Origin: Billgrantia saliphila
GTDB taxonomy: Bacteria > Pseudomonadota > Gammaproteobacteria > Pseudomonadales > Halomonadaceae
DNA: 64,000 nt
Direction of reading: 5' to 3'
Assembly (NCBI RefSeq): GCF_002930105.1
Contig: NZ_PJRN01000013.1
Coordinates: 62,001 to 126,000, forward strand
Position numbers and translations under genes: made by a program. Each line of letters begins with the position of its first letter. The stretch's first letter is position 1. The notes under the pieces are model-generated. The model saw only the letters and a list, made by a program, of their open reading frames with translations. It was not told where the DNA came from and did not search any database. Shown here in pieces: positions 39,285 to 49,941 of the stretch.

Positions 39285-40010
39285 TCAGGGAACGTCACTG
39301 CTTGCCCGGCCGGGCGTGACGGACATGTTCGGGGCGGCGGCGATTTCCTCGGCCAGCGCCTGGGCGCCTGGCGTCATTCCTGCCAGCCGTACGAAGATCT
39401 CCAGCTGCTGCCGGGCACGCTGGGGGTTGCCCTGGTCGAGTTCCAGCTCGGCCAGGGTGAAATAGCTGCGCGGGTTGCGCGGATCCAGGCTTTTCGCCCG
39501 CTCCAGGCTCTGGCGCGCCTGTTCGACGTCGCCGAGCTCCCGCTGGCATTGCCCGAGGTTGGCGAACAGCTGGGCCCGGCTGGCGTAGTGTGGGTCGCGC
39601 GCGGCGAGCTCGAGCTGCTCGCAGGCGCGCCGCACCTGGCCGCGGTCATAGAGAAAAGCCGCATAGTTATTGCGCGCCCGGCTGTTGCCGGGTTCGGCAT
39701 CCAGCGCGCGCCGGAACGTCTCGTCGGCAAGCTCGTTCTCGCCCTGGCGCTGGTAGACGATGGCCATGGCCTGCAGGGCCTCTGGGTCGTCGGGGTCCCG
39801 TTCGAGGGCGCGGCTTAGCGCCGACATGGCGCGAGGGAGATTGTCGCGCTCGAGATAGGCCATGCCCAGTTCGGTGAGCGCCTCGGTGGGCTCCTCGCCG
39901 TTGTTCCCACCCAGTCCCGAAGACGCCGCGCAGCCAGCCAGCCACAGCGACCCGACCACGATCGTAAACAGCGGCATGCATCGGCTCGGCAGGATGGGGA
40001 AGCGCGTCAT
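39285..40010 (-). CDS. pilW: Type IV pilus biogenesis lipoprotein PilW/PilF
   Basis: A 241-residue TPR lipoprotein. The signal ends in LWLAGCAAS, a lipobox with the lipidated Cys near residue 27. The mature protein is a string of tetratricopeptide repeats: ALTELGMAYLERDNLPRAMSALSRALERD, LQAMAIVYQRQGENELADETFRRALD and ARNNYAAFLYDRGQ. In pseudomonads (PilF) it helps pilotin-type assembly of the PilQ secretin. Start at 40010 is chosen because GAGG lies upstream and the N-terminus is then a normal signal peptide. The position between rlmN and rodZ is conserved. Confidence 0.9.
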   Translation of the reverse strand: MTRFPILPSRCMPLFTIVVGSLWLAGCAASSGLGGNNGEEPTEALTELGMAYLERDNLPRAMSALSRALERDPDDPEALQAMAIVYQRQGENELADETFRRALDAEPGNSRARNNYAAFLYDRGQVRRACEQLELAARDPHYASRAQLFANLGQCQRELGDVEQARQSLERAKSLDPRNPRSYFTLAELELDQGNPQRARQQLEIFVRLAGMTPGAQALAEEIAAAPNMSVTPGRASSDVP

Positions 40011-40148
40011 GGCATCCTCTTGGTCGGGGGCTCGTCGGTCGCGGCAGGCCATCACGCCACTAGCCGGCGCGTGGCCGATCGGGCTCGGGGCCAAAAAAAG
40101 CCTGTCCATCAAAGCGCCGCGACGGGTTGAAGTCAAGGCGACCCCGGC

Positions 40149-41273
40149 TCAGTCGGCGTCGATCTGGATCGAGCGGATATAGCGCTCGTGGCGCCGCGTG
40201 CGATCCTTCACCCGTCCGACCAGCTGACCGCAGGCGGCATCGATGTCGTCGCCGCGGGTAGTGCGAACCGGCGCCGTATAGCCCAGTTCGTAGAGCCACT
40301 GCTGAAAGCGCATCACCTGGTTGCGCGACGGCTTCTCGTAGCCCGAATGGGGGAAGGGGTTGAAGGGGATCAGGTTGATCTTGCACGGCAGCTCGCGCAG
40401 CAGCTCGGCCAGTTGGCGGGCGTGCTCCTGCTGATCGTTGACGTCCTTGATCAGGGTGTACTCGATGGTCACCATGCGCGTGTCGTCGCACTTTGCCAGG
40501 TAGCGCTGACAGGCATCGAGCAGGGCGCGGATGTTGTACTTGCGATTGAGCGGAACCAGTTCGCTGCGCAACTCGTCGTTGGCCGCGTGCAGCGAGATCG
40601 CCAGGCTCACGTCGAGTTCGTCGCCAAGACGGTCGAGCATCGGCACCACCCCCGAGGTCGACAGCGTCACGCGGCGCTTGGAGAGCCCGTAGCCGTTATC
40701 GTCGAGCATCAGTTTCATCGCCGGCACCACGTTGTCGTAGTTCATCAGCGGCTCGCCCATGCCCATCATCACCACGTTGGTCACCGGACGGTTGGCGGTA
40801 TCCTTGCGTGGCCCGACGCTGCGCTGGGCAACCCAGACCTGGCCGATGATCTCGGCGGCGGAAAGGTTGCGCTGGAAGCCCTGCTTTCCGGTCGAACAGA
40901 AGCTGCAGTCGAGCGAACAGCCCACCTGGGACGACACGCAGAGGGTGCGGCGCTTGCCGTTGTCGGCTGGAATCAGCACGGTCTCGACGTAGCTGCCATC
41001 CTCCACCTCCAATACCCACTTGCGGGTACCGTCGTTGGACGTGCCTTCGTAGACCACGCCGGGACCGCGGATCTCGGCCACTTCGGCCAGTCGGTTACGC
41101 AAGGTCTTGGAGAGGTTGGTCATGGCTTCGAAGTCGTCGCAGCCGTCGTGATGAATCCACTTCATCACCTGGGCGGCACGGAACTTCTTCTCGCCGATGG
41201 AGAGGAAGAAGGCTTCCATCTCCTCGCGAGTCATGCCGAGCAGGTTGGTGCGTTGGGCGGTGGTGGCGTTCAT
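40149..41273 (-). CDS. rlmN: Dual-specificity RNA methyltransferase RlmN
   Basis: A 374-residue radical-SAM enzyme that methylates C2 of A2503 in 23S rRNA and A37 in some tRNAs. The [4Fe-4S] motif is [19 protein letters not shown] (Cx3Cx2C). [12 protein letters not shown] and [10 protein letters not shown] are typical. The resolving catalytic cysteine is in [11 protein letters not shown] near the C-terminus. Length fits (E. coli 384). The start at 41273 gives [19 protein letters not shown]; the ribosome-binding site is weak. It follows ndk by 77 nt. Confidence 0.96.
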   Translation of the reverse strand: MNATTAQRTNLLGMTREEMEAFFLSIGEKKFRAAQVMKWIHHDGCDDFEAMTNLSKTLRNRLAEVAEIRGPGVVYEGTSNDGTRKWVLEVEDGSYVETVLIPADNGKRRTLCVSSQVGCSLDCSFCSTGKQGFQRNLSAAEIIGQVWVAQRSVGPRKDTANRPVTNVVMMGMGEPLMNYDNVVPAMKLMLDDNGYGLSKRRVTLSTSGVVPMLDRLGDELDVSLAISLHAANDELRSELVPLNRKYNIRALLDACQRYLAKCDDTRMVTIEYTLIKDVNDQQEHARQLAELLRELPCKINLIPFNPFPHSGYEKPSRNQVMRFQQWLYELGYTAPVRTTRGDDIDAACGQLVGRVKDRTRRHERYIRSIQIDAD

Positions 41274-41350
41274 GGCATCACGTAGGTCGGGGCGGGACGA
41301 GAGCGGGGACTGGAGCGCCCCCGCGAAGGGCACGGCGGGCCGAAGACGGC

Positions 41351-41776
41351 TTAACGCGGGCAGATCTCGTCGGCATTGAAGAAATAGGCCACCTCGCGCT
41401 GGGCGGACTCCGGCGAATCGGAGCCGTGCACGGCGTTGGCGTCGATGGTCTCGGCGAAGTCGGCGCGAATGGTGCCCGGGGCGGCTTCCTTGGGGTTGGT
41501 GGCGCCCATCAGCTCACGGTTCTTGGCGATGGCGTTGTCGCCTTCTAGCACCTGCACCACTACCGGGCCGGACGTCATGAAGCCTACCAGATCCTTGAAG
41601 AAGGGGCGTTCCTTGTGCTCGGCGTAGAAGCCTTCTGCCTGCTGCTGGGAGAGATGCAGCATCTTGGCGGCGACGACCTGCAGGCCGGCCTTCTCGAAGC
41701 GGGCGATGATTTCGCCGATGGCGTTCTTGGCGACGGCGTCGGGCTTGATGATGGACAGGGTGCGTTCGGTAGCCAT
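41351..41776 (-). CDS. ndk: Nucleoside diphosphate kinase
   Basis: A 141-residue NDK, which balances nucleoside triphosphate pools by phosphate transfer through an active-site histidine, seen in [12 protein letters not shown]. The N-terminus [15 protein letters not shown] is invariant in the family, and [15 protein letters not shown] is present. Length equals the family norm (143 in E. coli). A good sigma-70-like promoter (41951-41980) lies upstream, so ndk probably heads the ndk-rlmN-pilW-rodZ-ispG-hisS-yfgM-bamB-der run. The regulator gene rnk is encoded about 14 kb away. Confidence 0.97.
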   Translation of the reverse strand: MATERTLSIIKPDAVAKNAIGEIIARFEKAGLQVVAAKMLHLSQQQAEGFYAEHKERPFFKDLVGFMTSGPVVVQVLEGDNAIAKNRELMGATNPKEAAPGTIRADFAETIDANAVHGSDSPESAQREVAYFFNADEICPR

Positions 41777-41950
41777 GGGGCCTCTCCCGTTGATCTGATT
41801 TGACGATTGATGCGTATGGGGATAGCGCCACGACGCACCGGGCTCCCGGGGAAGCCGGCGCGGCGCGGCGCTACGGATTCAAGATGCGTTCGGCGTCGCT
41901 TGGTCGGTCGAGCCGTCAGCGCTGCCTCGGCGAAGAAACAGTGGGCGCAG

Positions 41951-41980
41951 AGTATACCGCTGCCGGCGGGCGTTGAACAA
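41951..41980 (-). promoter_or_regulatory. Sigma-70-like promoter before ndk
   Basis: On the minus strand TTGTTC (41975-41980) and TATACT (41951-41956) are separated by 18 nt. The region lies in the 227-nt gap between iscA and ndk, about 175 nt before the ndk ATG. The -10 matches 5 of 6 consensus bases. The remaining leader of about 170 nt shows no riboswitch that I recognise. Confidence 0.55.
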
Positions 41981-42003
41981 TCGTCGGCCCCGCGCCGGCA
42001 TGC

Positions 42004-42330
42004 TCAGACGGAGAAGCTCTCGCCGCACCCGCACTGATCCTTGACGTTGGGATTGTTGAAACGGAAGAAGCGGTTGAGCCCCTCCGAGACGTAGTCGACT
42101 TCGCTGCCGTCGAGCATCTCCAGCGCTTCGGGTGCGACGAAGACGGTCACGCCGTGTTCCTCGAAGGTCACGTCGTCGTTGGCCGCCACGTCGGCAAAAT
42201 CCAGTACGTAGCTATAGCCTGAGCAGCCGCTGGGCTTGACCGAGACCCGCAGGCCCAGGCCGTGGCCACGCTCCTCGAGCACCCGTTGGATCTGCTCGGC
42301 GGCGGTGGTGGTGATCGAAAGTTGCGCCAT
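42004..42330 (-). CDS. iscA: Iron-sulfur cluster assembly protein IscA
   Basis: A 108-residue A-type Fe-S carrier. The three conserved cysteines are present: one in KPSGCSGYSYVLDFAD and two in DQCGCGESF near the C-terminus. The NPNVKDQCGCGESF ending is the IscA/HesB type rather than ErpA. It carries or hands on Fe-S clusters or iron. It follows iscS by 48 nt. The genes that normally lie around it in isc operons (iscU, hscB, hscA, fdx, iscX) are absent: the next gene is ndk after a 227-nt gap with its own promoter. Confidence 0.93.
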   Translation of the reverse strand: MAQLSITTTAAEQIQRVLEERGHGLGLRVSVKPSGCSGYSYVLDFADVAANDDVTFEEHGVTVFVAPEALEMLDGSEVDYVSEGLNRFFRFNNPNVKDQCGCGESFSV

Positions 42331-42378
42331 GGTGGGTTCTCCTGCAGCAAAATGAGTCGCCGGGCCGGTTCCACAAGC

Positions 42379-43527
42379 CTAGCGGCGTAACCCTGGAAGT
42401 GCATGATGCAGCGCATCCAGCGCCGCGTCGATATCGGCATCGGTGGTGAAGCGACCGAAACTGAAGCGCAGCGAGGCCAGTGCCAGCGAGCGTGGTACGC
42501 CGATACCCTTCAATACATAGGATGGTTCGACGCTAGCGGAATTGCAGGCCGAACCGGTCGACAGGGCGATGCTGCGCAGCGCCATCAGCAGCGATTCGCC
42601 GTCGACACCCTCGAAAGCCAGGTTGACGATGTTGGGCACCGCGACCGAGATATCGGTGTTGCGGTGGATGCCATCCAGATCGGACAGTCCGTCGAGCAGG
42701 CGGTTCCGCAGTGCCAGGATTCTTGCCTGGTCGGCCTCGCCTTCGGCCGCGGCCAGGGCGAAGGCCTCACCCATGCCGACGATCTGATGGGTGGGCAGGG
42801 TGCCGGAGCGCATGCCGCGCTCGTGGCCGCCACCGTGAATCAGTGCCTCGAGGCGAATGTCCGGGCTGCGCCTGACGTACAATGCCCCGACGCCCTTGGG
42901 CCCGTAGACCTTGTGCCCGGAGAGCGACATCAGGTCGACGCCCAGGCGATTCACGTCGAGGTCGAGGCGTCCCACTGCCTGGGCGGCATCGACGTGGAGC
43001 ATGGCGCCGCCGGCGTGTACCACCTCGGCCAGGGCCGCCAGCTCGTGGATGCAGCCCAACTCGTTGTTCACCGCCATCAACGAGACCAGTACCGTGTCGG
43101 GGCGCATGGCCTCGCGCAGTTGGGCGGGCGTGACGCGACCGTCGGCACCCGGAGTCAGCCAGGTCACTTCGAAGCCCTCGGCCTCGAGTGCTACCGCCGT
43201 GTCCACCACTGCCTTGTGCTCGATGACGGAGGTCACCAGATGCCGCCCACGCTCGCGGTTGGCGCGCATGAAGCCGATCAGCGCCAGGTTGTCGGCCTCG
43301 GTGGCGCCGCTGGTCCAGACGATCTCGCGCGGGTCGGCTGCGATCAGGTCGGCGACCTGGCGGCGTGCGCTCTCGACGGCCTGTTCCGCCTGCCAGCCCA
43401 GCATATGACTGCGCGAGGCGGGATTGGCGAAGTTGCCGTCAAGGGTGAGGTGACGGCTCATCGCCTCGGCGACGCGCGGATCAACCGGGGTGGTGGCGGC
43501 ATAATCGAGATAGATGAGGGCGCTCAT
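42379..43527 (-). CDS. iscS: Cysteine desulfurase IscS, C-terminally short
   Basis: A 382-residue PLP-dependent cysteine desulfurase that takes sulfur from cysteine for Fe-S clusters and thiolated tRNA. Key residues are at the E. coli numbers: H104, PLP lysine K206 (SGHKVYGPKG) and catalytic C328 (STGSACNSASVEPSYVL). The GGGHERGMRSGT motif is intact. The protein ends at ...ALPGLRR, right after the helix matching E. coli residues about 365-381. It therefore lacks the last 20 or so residues (PLWEMYKxG...WAHH), the part that contacts IscU. This agrees with the missing iscU gene. It follows iscR by 40 nt. Confidence 0.94.
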   Translation of the reverse strand: MSALIYLDYAATTPVDPRVAEAMSRHLTLDGNFANPASRSHMLGWQAEQAVESARRQVADLIAADPREIVWTSGATEADNLALIGFMRANRERGRHLVTSVIEHKAVVDTAVALEAEGFEVTWLTPGADGRVTPAQLREAMRPDTVLVSLMAVNNELGCIHELAALAEVVHAGGAMLHVDAAQAVGRLDLDVNRLGVDLMSLSGHKVYGPKGVGALYVRRSPDIRLEALIHGGGHERGMRSGTLPTHQIVGMGEAFALAAAEGEADQARILALRNRLLDGLSDLDGIHRNTDISVAVPNIVNLAFEGVDGESLLMALRSIALSTGSACNSASVEPSYVLKGIGVPRSLALASLRFSFGRFTTDADIDAALDALHHALPGLRR

Positions 43528-43567
43528 GGCTCGCGGTGTCTCCGGTCTGGCCTCGCCGCAGGGCGGC

Positions 43568-44038
43568 TTAGGGCGAGGAGGTCAGGATGGTGTCGTCGTC
43601 GCGGCGACTGCGCTGGCGAGCGGCAATACGACGGACCTCGCCATTCTCGACCAGTTGGGCGAGGGTAATGCTGTCGAGAAAACCGCGAATCTGGTCCGAT
43701 AGGTCGCACCATAGAAAGTGGGTCAGGCAGGTATCGCCTTGCTGGCAATCCGACAGGCCCTGGCAGCGCGTGGCGTCCACGGATTCGTCGACGGCATCGA
43801 TCACCCGCGAGATAGAAATCTCGCCCATGGGCGCCGCCAGCAGGTAGCCTCCTCCCGGGCCGCGCACGCTCTTGACCAGTTCGGCGCGCCGCAGGCGCGC
43901 GAAGAGCTGTTCCAGATAGGGCAGCGAGATCTCCTGGCGGCGCGAGATGTCGGCCAGACAGGTGGGTCCCTTGTCGGCGTTCAGGGCCAGGTCGAGCATG
44001 GCGGTGACGGCGTAGCGTCCCTTGGTTGTCAAGCGCAT
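43568..44038 (-). CDS. iscR: Fe-S cluster-sensing regulator IscR
   Basis: A 156-residue Rrf2-family repressor. The winged helix-turn-helix has [49 protein letters not shown]. The [2Fe-2S] ligands are the three cysteines in [16 protein letters not shown] (C-x5-C-x5-C), as in E. coli IscR, followed by [19 protein letters not shown] at 44038 gives the family start; the frame extends upstream without support. It heads iscR-iscS-iscA, and a site resembling an IscR type-1 box overlaps its promoter (44142-44171), implying autorepression when Fe-S supply is adequate. Confidence 0.95.
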   Translation of the reverse strand: MRLTTKGRYAVTAMLDLALNADKGPTCLADISRRQEISLPYLEQLFARLRRAELVKSVRGPGGGYLLAAPMGEISISRVIDAVDESVDATRCQGLSDCQQGDTCLTHFLWCDLSDQIRGFLDSITLAQLVENGEVRRIAARQRSRRDDDTILTSSP

Positions 44039-44141
44039 GGCGGGCTCATCCGACGCGATGGGGCGAAACCCGGCACGGAAAATCCCGGCCTTCGGTTCGC
44101 GGCGGCTCGCCATCGGCAGCGAGCCACGTCAACAGAGCGCC

Positions 44142-44171
44142 ATTATGGTAAAGCCTGACCTTAGTGGTCAA
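44142..44171 (-). promoter_or_regulatory. iscR promoter with probable IscR box
   Basis: On the minus strand, TTGACC (44166-44171) and CATAAT (44142-44147) are spaced by 18 nt: a good sigma-70 promoter about 105 nt before the iscR ATG. Overlapping the -35 is the dyad GACC-ACTAA-GGTC (44157-44169), which resembles type-1 IscR sites (GACT-nnnnn-AGTC with AT-rich flanks). The -35 overlaps the cysE stop codon (44168-44170), so the promoter is partly inside the upstream gene. Confidence 0.65.
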
Positions 44172-45049
44172 CCATTGCCGGATGAGGATGGACGCCCACC
44201 TTGATCCTCGTCATGTTCCGATTCGGAAGCGGCCGTGTCGGCTGCACGAGTCGGGCCGCAGCAGGAGTCGACATCGGACAGGACGTCGGCGAAATCCTCG
44301 TTGCGCAGCGCCGGCAGCTTGCCCTCGCGGTAGTTGTCGTCGAGCTTGCGCAGCGTGCCGCACATGCGTTCGATACGCTGGTCGACCGCATGCATGTGAT
44401 CGAGCATGGCCTGGATCGAGCGCGCCACGGGGTCGGGCATGTCCTCGCTCACACCGTAGGCATCGAAGCCGAACTTCCGACGCATCGCTTCGCGGCGCTC
44501 GGGATCGATCTCGAGCGCTTCGGCGGCGTCCGGCTCGGCGCGCTTGACGATCTTGCCGGGGATGCCCACCACCGTGGCGCCGGCGGGCACCTCCTTAGTG
44601 ACCACGGCATTGGAGCCGACCTTGGCCCCGGCGCCGACGGTGAACGGTCCTAGGATCTTGGCCCCGGCGCCGACGATGACGCCGGCCTCGAGGGTGGGGT
44701 GACGCTTGCCCTTGTGCCAGCTCGTCCCTCCCAGCGTTACGCCCTGGTAGAGCGTGACGTCATCACCGACTTCGGCGGTCTCGCCTATCACCACGCCCAT
44801 GCCGTGGTCGATAAAAAAGCGCCGGCCGATTCTCGCCCCGGGGTGGATCTCGATGCCGGTGAGCCAGCGCGAGAAGGTCGACAGGGTGCGCGCCAGCCAC
44901 TTGAGATGGCGCTGCCACAGCCAGTGGGCGAGGCGATGCAGCAGCAGCGCGTGCAACCCCGGATAGTTGGTCAGCACTTCCAGGAAGTTGCGCGCCGCCG
45001 GGTCACGGGCGAATACGCTGTTGATGTCCTCGCGCAGTCGTTGAAACAT
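44168..45049 (-). CDS. cysE: Serine O-acetyltransferase
   Basis: A 293-residue CysE, which makes O-acetylserine, the precursor of cysteine. The N-terminal helical domain begins [21 protein letters not shown]. The left-handed beta-helix of hexapeptide repeats carries [37 protein letters not shown] (split here by position), [13 protein letters not shown] with the active-site His, and [15 protein letters not shown]. The C-terminal 100 residues after the catalytic domain are variable and acidic. It lies directly upstream of iscR, as in several gammaproteobacteria, linking cysteine supply to the desulfurase encoded next. Confidence 0.93.
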   Translation of the reverse strand: MFQRLREDINSVFARDPAARNFLEVLTNYPGLHALLLHRLAHWLWQRHLKWLARTLSTFSRWLTGIEIHPGARIGRRFFIDHGMGVVIGETAEVGDDVTLYQGVTLGGTSWHKGKRHPTLEAGVIVGAGAKILGPFTVGAGAKVGSNAVVTKEVPAGATVVGIPGKIVKRAEPDAAEALEIDPERREAMRRKFGFDAYGVSEDMPDPVARSIQAMLDHMHAVDQRIERMCGTLRKLDDNYREGKLPALRNEDFADVLSDVDSCCGPTRAADTAASESEHDEDQGGRPSSSGNG

Positions 45050-45129
45050 GCAGCGGTCCTTGGTGGCGGTTGAGCGGCCTGGGCGGCGGGGGGAACAATC
45101 TCACCATATGGGGGCGCGGCGGGTCGCGT

Positions 45130-45900
45130 TCAAGGCGTTCCCTCGTCCCGCTCGCTCCCCGGCGTGGCGCTACATTTCTCCGTGGCTGAAAGGATGCCGC
45201 GCAGAATATTGAGCTCCATGCGCTCGGGGCGGGCGCGCAGGGTGAAGCGGCGCAATCGAGCCATCAGCTGGCGCGGCTGCGTTGGGTCGTGAAAGCCGAT
45301 GGCGATCAGGGTGCGCTCGAGATGAGCGAAGTAGTGCTCGAGCTCCCGGTGACTGGCCAACGGCTGGTGCGGCTCATCGTCCTGTGCGTCGACGTCGCTT
45401 CCGGCTTCGAGCCACGCCAGGCGGCATTCGTAGGCCAGCACCTGCACCGCGGCGGCCAGGTTGAGCGAGCTGAAGTCCGGGTTGGTGGGGATGTGCACGT
45501 GAGCGTGGCAGCGCTGCAGCTCGGCGTTGGAGAGACCGCTGTCCTCGCGGCCGAAGACCAAGGCGACTCGCGCCTCGGCGTCGGCCAGCTCGAGCGGCAG
45601 GCGGCTGCCCAGCTCGCGCGGCGCGATCATCGGCCACGGCAGGGTGCGCGAGCGGGCGCTGGCGCCCACCGCCAGGGTGCAGTCGGCGATGGCCTCCACC
45701 AGGCTCCCGACCACCCGGGCGGCATGCACGATATGATCGGCGCCTGATGCCCGCGAGATGCTGTCGCTGGTCAGCGGTTCGCAGCGCGGCGCGACCAGAG
45801 CCAGGTCAGACAACCCCATATTGTGCATGGCGCGAGCGGTGGCGCCGATATTGCCGGGATGGCTGGTGCCGATCAGCACGATGCGAATACGGTCGAGCAT
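45130..45900 (-). CDS. trmJ: tRNA (cytidine/uridine-2'-O)-methyltransferase TrmJ
   Basis: A 256-residue SPOUT methyltransferase making Cm32/Um32 in tRNA. The N-terminal motif RIVLIGTSHPGNIGATARAM, the LVAPRC strand, and the knot region ALVFGREDSGLSNAELQRCHAHVHIPTNPDFSSLN(LA) identify the TrmH/TrmJ family. The C-terminal extension (about 165-256) with ELEHYFAHLERTLIAIGF is the TrmJ type. It is divergent from suhB, the same pairing as in E. coli, and upstream of cysE by 80 nt. Confidence 0.94.
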   Translation of the reverse strand: MLDRIRIVLIGTSHPGNIGATARAMHNMGLSDLALVAPRCEPLTSDSISRASGADHIVHAARVVGSLVEAIADCTLAVGASARSRTLPWPMIAPRELGSRLPLELADAEARVALVFGREDSGLSNAELQRCHAHVHIPTNPDFSSLNLAAAVQVLAYECRLAWLEAGSDVDAQDDEPHQPLASHRELEHYFAHLERTLIAIGFHDPTQPRQLMARLRRFTLRARPERMELNILRGILSATEKCSATPGSERDEGTP

Positions 45901-46076
45901 GCGGGGCGGCCTCGCGGATTTCCGTCGTGTCCATGGGAAAGGGCGAGTCTACCACGGCACCCCGACGATGGCGCAGGGGGCGCGACTCTGCTAGGATGCG
46001 CGCCGACACGTTCGACCCCACTCCATCGTTCGAACTAGCCTGTTCTTTAACATCACCGACGCTCCAAGGCCCGATC

Positions 46077-46871
46077 ATGCATCCGATGGTCCAATTTGCG
46101 CTGCGCGCCACGCGCAGCGCCGCCGAACAGTTCTTGCGCATTCGTGAGCGCATCGAAAACGCACACGAAGAACACAATCTCGAGCGTCTGCTCGAAGATA
46201 CCGCGCGTAACGCCGAGACGCTGATCGTGCGTCAGCTCAGCCGTGGCTACCCTCAGCACGGTGTCATTGGCCGTTTCACCCCGCACCGCGCCGGCGAAGG
46301 CGAAGGGCGGGACATCGAATGGCGGATCGAGCCCTTCCACGGCTACTCCAGTCTGGGGGTGGCCGGCAGCGGCTGCGCCCTGTCGGTGGTCTGCCTGGTG
46401 AAGGGTCGCCCGGAGCATGCGGTGGTGATCTGCCCCTTCAGCGACGACGAATACCTGGCCAGCCGCGGCCGCGGCGCCCAGCACAACGGCAAGCGCATCC
46501 GCGTATCCAAGACGACCGCCATCCCCGGCACGCGCGTGGCCATGGGATTGCCCGAGAGCGGTTACCGTACGCGCCTGCTGCCAGCCTACCTGACCCTGAT
46601 CCAGCAGCTCGGCCCGCAGATCGAGGCCCAATTGGCCACCGGTAGCGGCCTGCTCGATCTGGCCGAACTCGCCGCGGGCCGGGCGGATGCCGCTTTCGTG
46701 CTGGGTCTCGAAGAGCAGGATCGCCTGGTCGGAAGCCTGCTGCTCAAGGAGGCCGGGGCGCTGCTGGGAACGCCGGACGGCCAGCCCTCGGTGGAAACCG
46801 AAGGCCAGTTGATGGCCGCAGGTCCGCGCCTGTTCAAGGCGCTGGTGCAGCAGCTCAAGCCTCATTTCTGA
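46077..46871 (+). CDS. suhB: SuhB-type inositol monophosphatase homologue, catalytic motifs lost
   Basis: A 264-residue member of the inositol monophosphatase fold; genome position beside trmJ marks it as the suhB orthologue. Overall alignment is good (GRGAQHNGKRIRVS, LDLAELAAGRADAAF, EAGALLGTPDG). The metal-binding motifs are not. DPLDGT is EPFHGY (85-90), the GEE-type acidic motif is replaced by IGRF around residues 64-67, and WDxAAG is QDRLVGS (214-220). It should be inactive as a phosphatase. E. coli SuhB also works with the Nus factors in rRNA antitermination without needing catalysis, so this copy may keep only that role (inference). A very strong terminator follows. Confidence 0.85.
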   Translation: MHPMVQFALRATRSAAEQFLRIRERIENAHEEHNLERLLEDTARNAETLIVRQLSRGYPQHGVIGRFTPHRAGEGEGRDIEWRIEPFHGYSSLGVAGSGCALSVVCLVKGRPEHAVVICPFSDDEYLASRGRGAQHNGKRIRVSKTTAIPGTRVAMGLPESGYRTRLLPAYLTLIQQLGPQIEAQLATGSGLLDLAELAAGRADAAFVLGLEEQDRLVGSLLLKEAGALLGTPDGQPSVETEGQLMAAGPRLFKALVQQLKPHF

Positions 46872-46891
46872 GCGAAAGCCTAGACCCGAAA

Positions 46892-46930
46892 CAAGACCGC
46901 CCCCGCAGCAGCGCTGCGGGGGCGGTCTTG
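46892..46930. terminator. Bidirectional terminator between suhB and secF
   Basis: A 17-bp perfect stem (46892-46908 with 46914-46930) and a 5-nt loop CAGCG; the stem starts CAAGACCGCCCCCGCAG. On the plus strand it is followed by CTTTGC, on the minus strand by TTTCGGG. It separates the convergent suhB and secF genes and can serve both. Confidence 0.9.
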
Positions 46931-46988
46931 CTTTGCAAATCCAGAAGAAAGGAAAGGCTCCAGAGCGCATCAAGTTACGATGCTCTCC

Positions 46989-47915
46989 TCAGGGCAGCTG
47001 CTCCTCCTCTTCATCCGCCTCCTTCTTCGGCGGGATCAGGTCCTTGCGCTCCAGCTTGACGGTGAGCAGCAGGGCGGCCGCCACGTAGATGGAGGAGAAG
47101 GTACCCACCACGATGCCGACGATCAGGGCGATGGAGAAGTAATGGATCATGTCGCCGCCGAGCACCAGTAGCGCCAGCAGCACCAGCAGCGTGGTGCCGG
47201 AGGTCGCCAGCGTGCGCGACAGGGTCAGATTAATGGCTTCGTTGAAGATCGCCGGCATGTCCTCGATGCGCGAGGTGCGGATGGTTTCGCGGATGCGATC
47301 GTAGACGACGATGGTGTCGTTAAGCGAGTAGCCGATCACGGCCAGCAGCGCGGCCAGCACCGTCAGGTCGAACTCCAGCTGGAACAGCGAGAATATGCCG
47401 ACCACGACGATCACGTCGTGTATCAGCGCCAGCAGGGCGCCGATGGCGAACTTGTACTGGAAGCGAAAGGCGACGTAGAGCATCACCACGCCCAGTGCCA
47501 CCAGCAGGCCCAGGCCACTCTGGTCGCGCAATTGCTCGCCGACTTGGGCGCCGACGAACTCGGCGCGCACCAGCTCGACCGCGTCGCCCTCGGCGCGCAG
47601 CAGCTCGACCACGCGGTCGCCCACCTCGGCGTCGAAGGCCTGCTGCAGGCGAATCAGCACCTCGTTGGAGGCACCGAAGGTCTGTACCGAGACGTCACGG
47701 AACTCGGCGGCTTCCAGGGTCTGACGTACCGCGTCCAGAGAGGGCGCGACGCCATAGCGGACCTCGACCAGTGTGCCGCCGGTGAAGTCCAGTCCCAGGT
47801 TGAGCTGCTGGAACAACAGCGAAGCGATCGACAGCAGGATCAGCAGGCCGGAGAGCGCAAAGGCGATCCGGCGCTTGCCCATGAAGTCGATCTGACGGAT
47901 GACGAGGGTCTTCAT
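46989..47915 (-). CDS. secF: Protein translocase subunit SecF
   Basis: A 308-residue RND-type membrane protein that with SecD uses the proton gradient to drive late export through SecYEG. The N-terminus RIAFALSGLLILLSIASLL (first membrane segment) is followed by the periplasmic P1 region (LNLGLDFTGGTLVEVRY). The signature GYSLNDTIVVYDRIRE lies in the fourth segment. Six membrane segments are seen. The ATG at 47915 has GAGG about 5 nt upstream. It is the last gene of queA-tgt-yajC-secD-secF and ends in the bidirectional terminator. Confidence 0.96.
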   Translation of the reverse strand: MKTLVIRQIDFMGKRRIAFALSGLLILLSIASLLFQQLNLGLDFTGGTLVEVRYGVAPSLDAVRQTLEAAEFRDVSVQTFGASNEVLIRLQQAFDAEVGDRVVELLRAEGDAVELVRAEFVGAQVGEQLRDQSGLGLLVALGVVMLYVAFRFQYKFAIGALLALIHDVIVVVGIFSLFQLEFDLTVLAALLAVIGYSLNDTIVVYDRIRETIRTSRIEDMPAIFNEAINLTLSRTLATSGTTLLVLLALLVLGGDMIHYFSIALIVGIVVGTFSSIYVAAALLLTVKLERKDLIPPKKEADEEEEQLP

Positions 47916-47937
47916 AACCACCTCAAGTTGGTGAGCC

Positions 47938-49788
<1,851 letters not shown>

Positions 49789-49860
49789 GGGAGCCCTGCC
49801 CTAGGTTGCGTGAGAAGGCTACGGGACGGCAGCGCGGCCGCATGCCCGAGCCCTTGGCAG

Positions 49861-49893
49861 GGCGAGGCATCCGGCCGCTGAACGGCCCTCGCC
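49861..49893 (-). other. Possible hairpin in the yajC-secD gap
   Basis: GGCGAGG (49861-49867) and CCTCGCC (49887-49893) can pair, with an inner GGCC/GGCC pairing. CCCC-GGT-GGGG follows further upstream on the transcript. There is no T run, so termination is unlikely. It may be a translational or stability element, or simple GC-rich chance. Confidence 0.3.
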
Positions 49894-49941
49894 GTCACCC
49901 GACCCCGGTGGGGCCGTCGGCAAGGGCGAGGGACGTCGACG

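Noticed and set aside
41777..42003. A missing iscU or small RNA between iscA and ndk
   Set aside because: The 227-nt gap is too short for iscU and shows only a promoter; no frame resembles an Fe-S scaffold.
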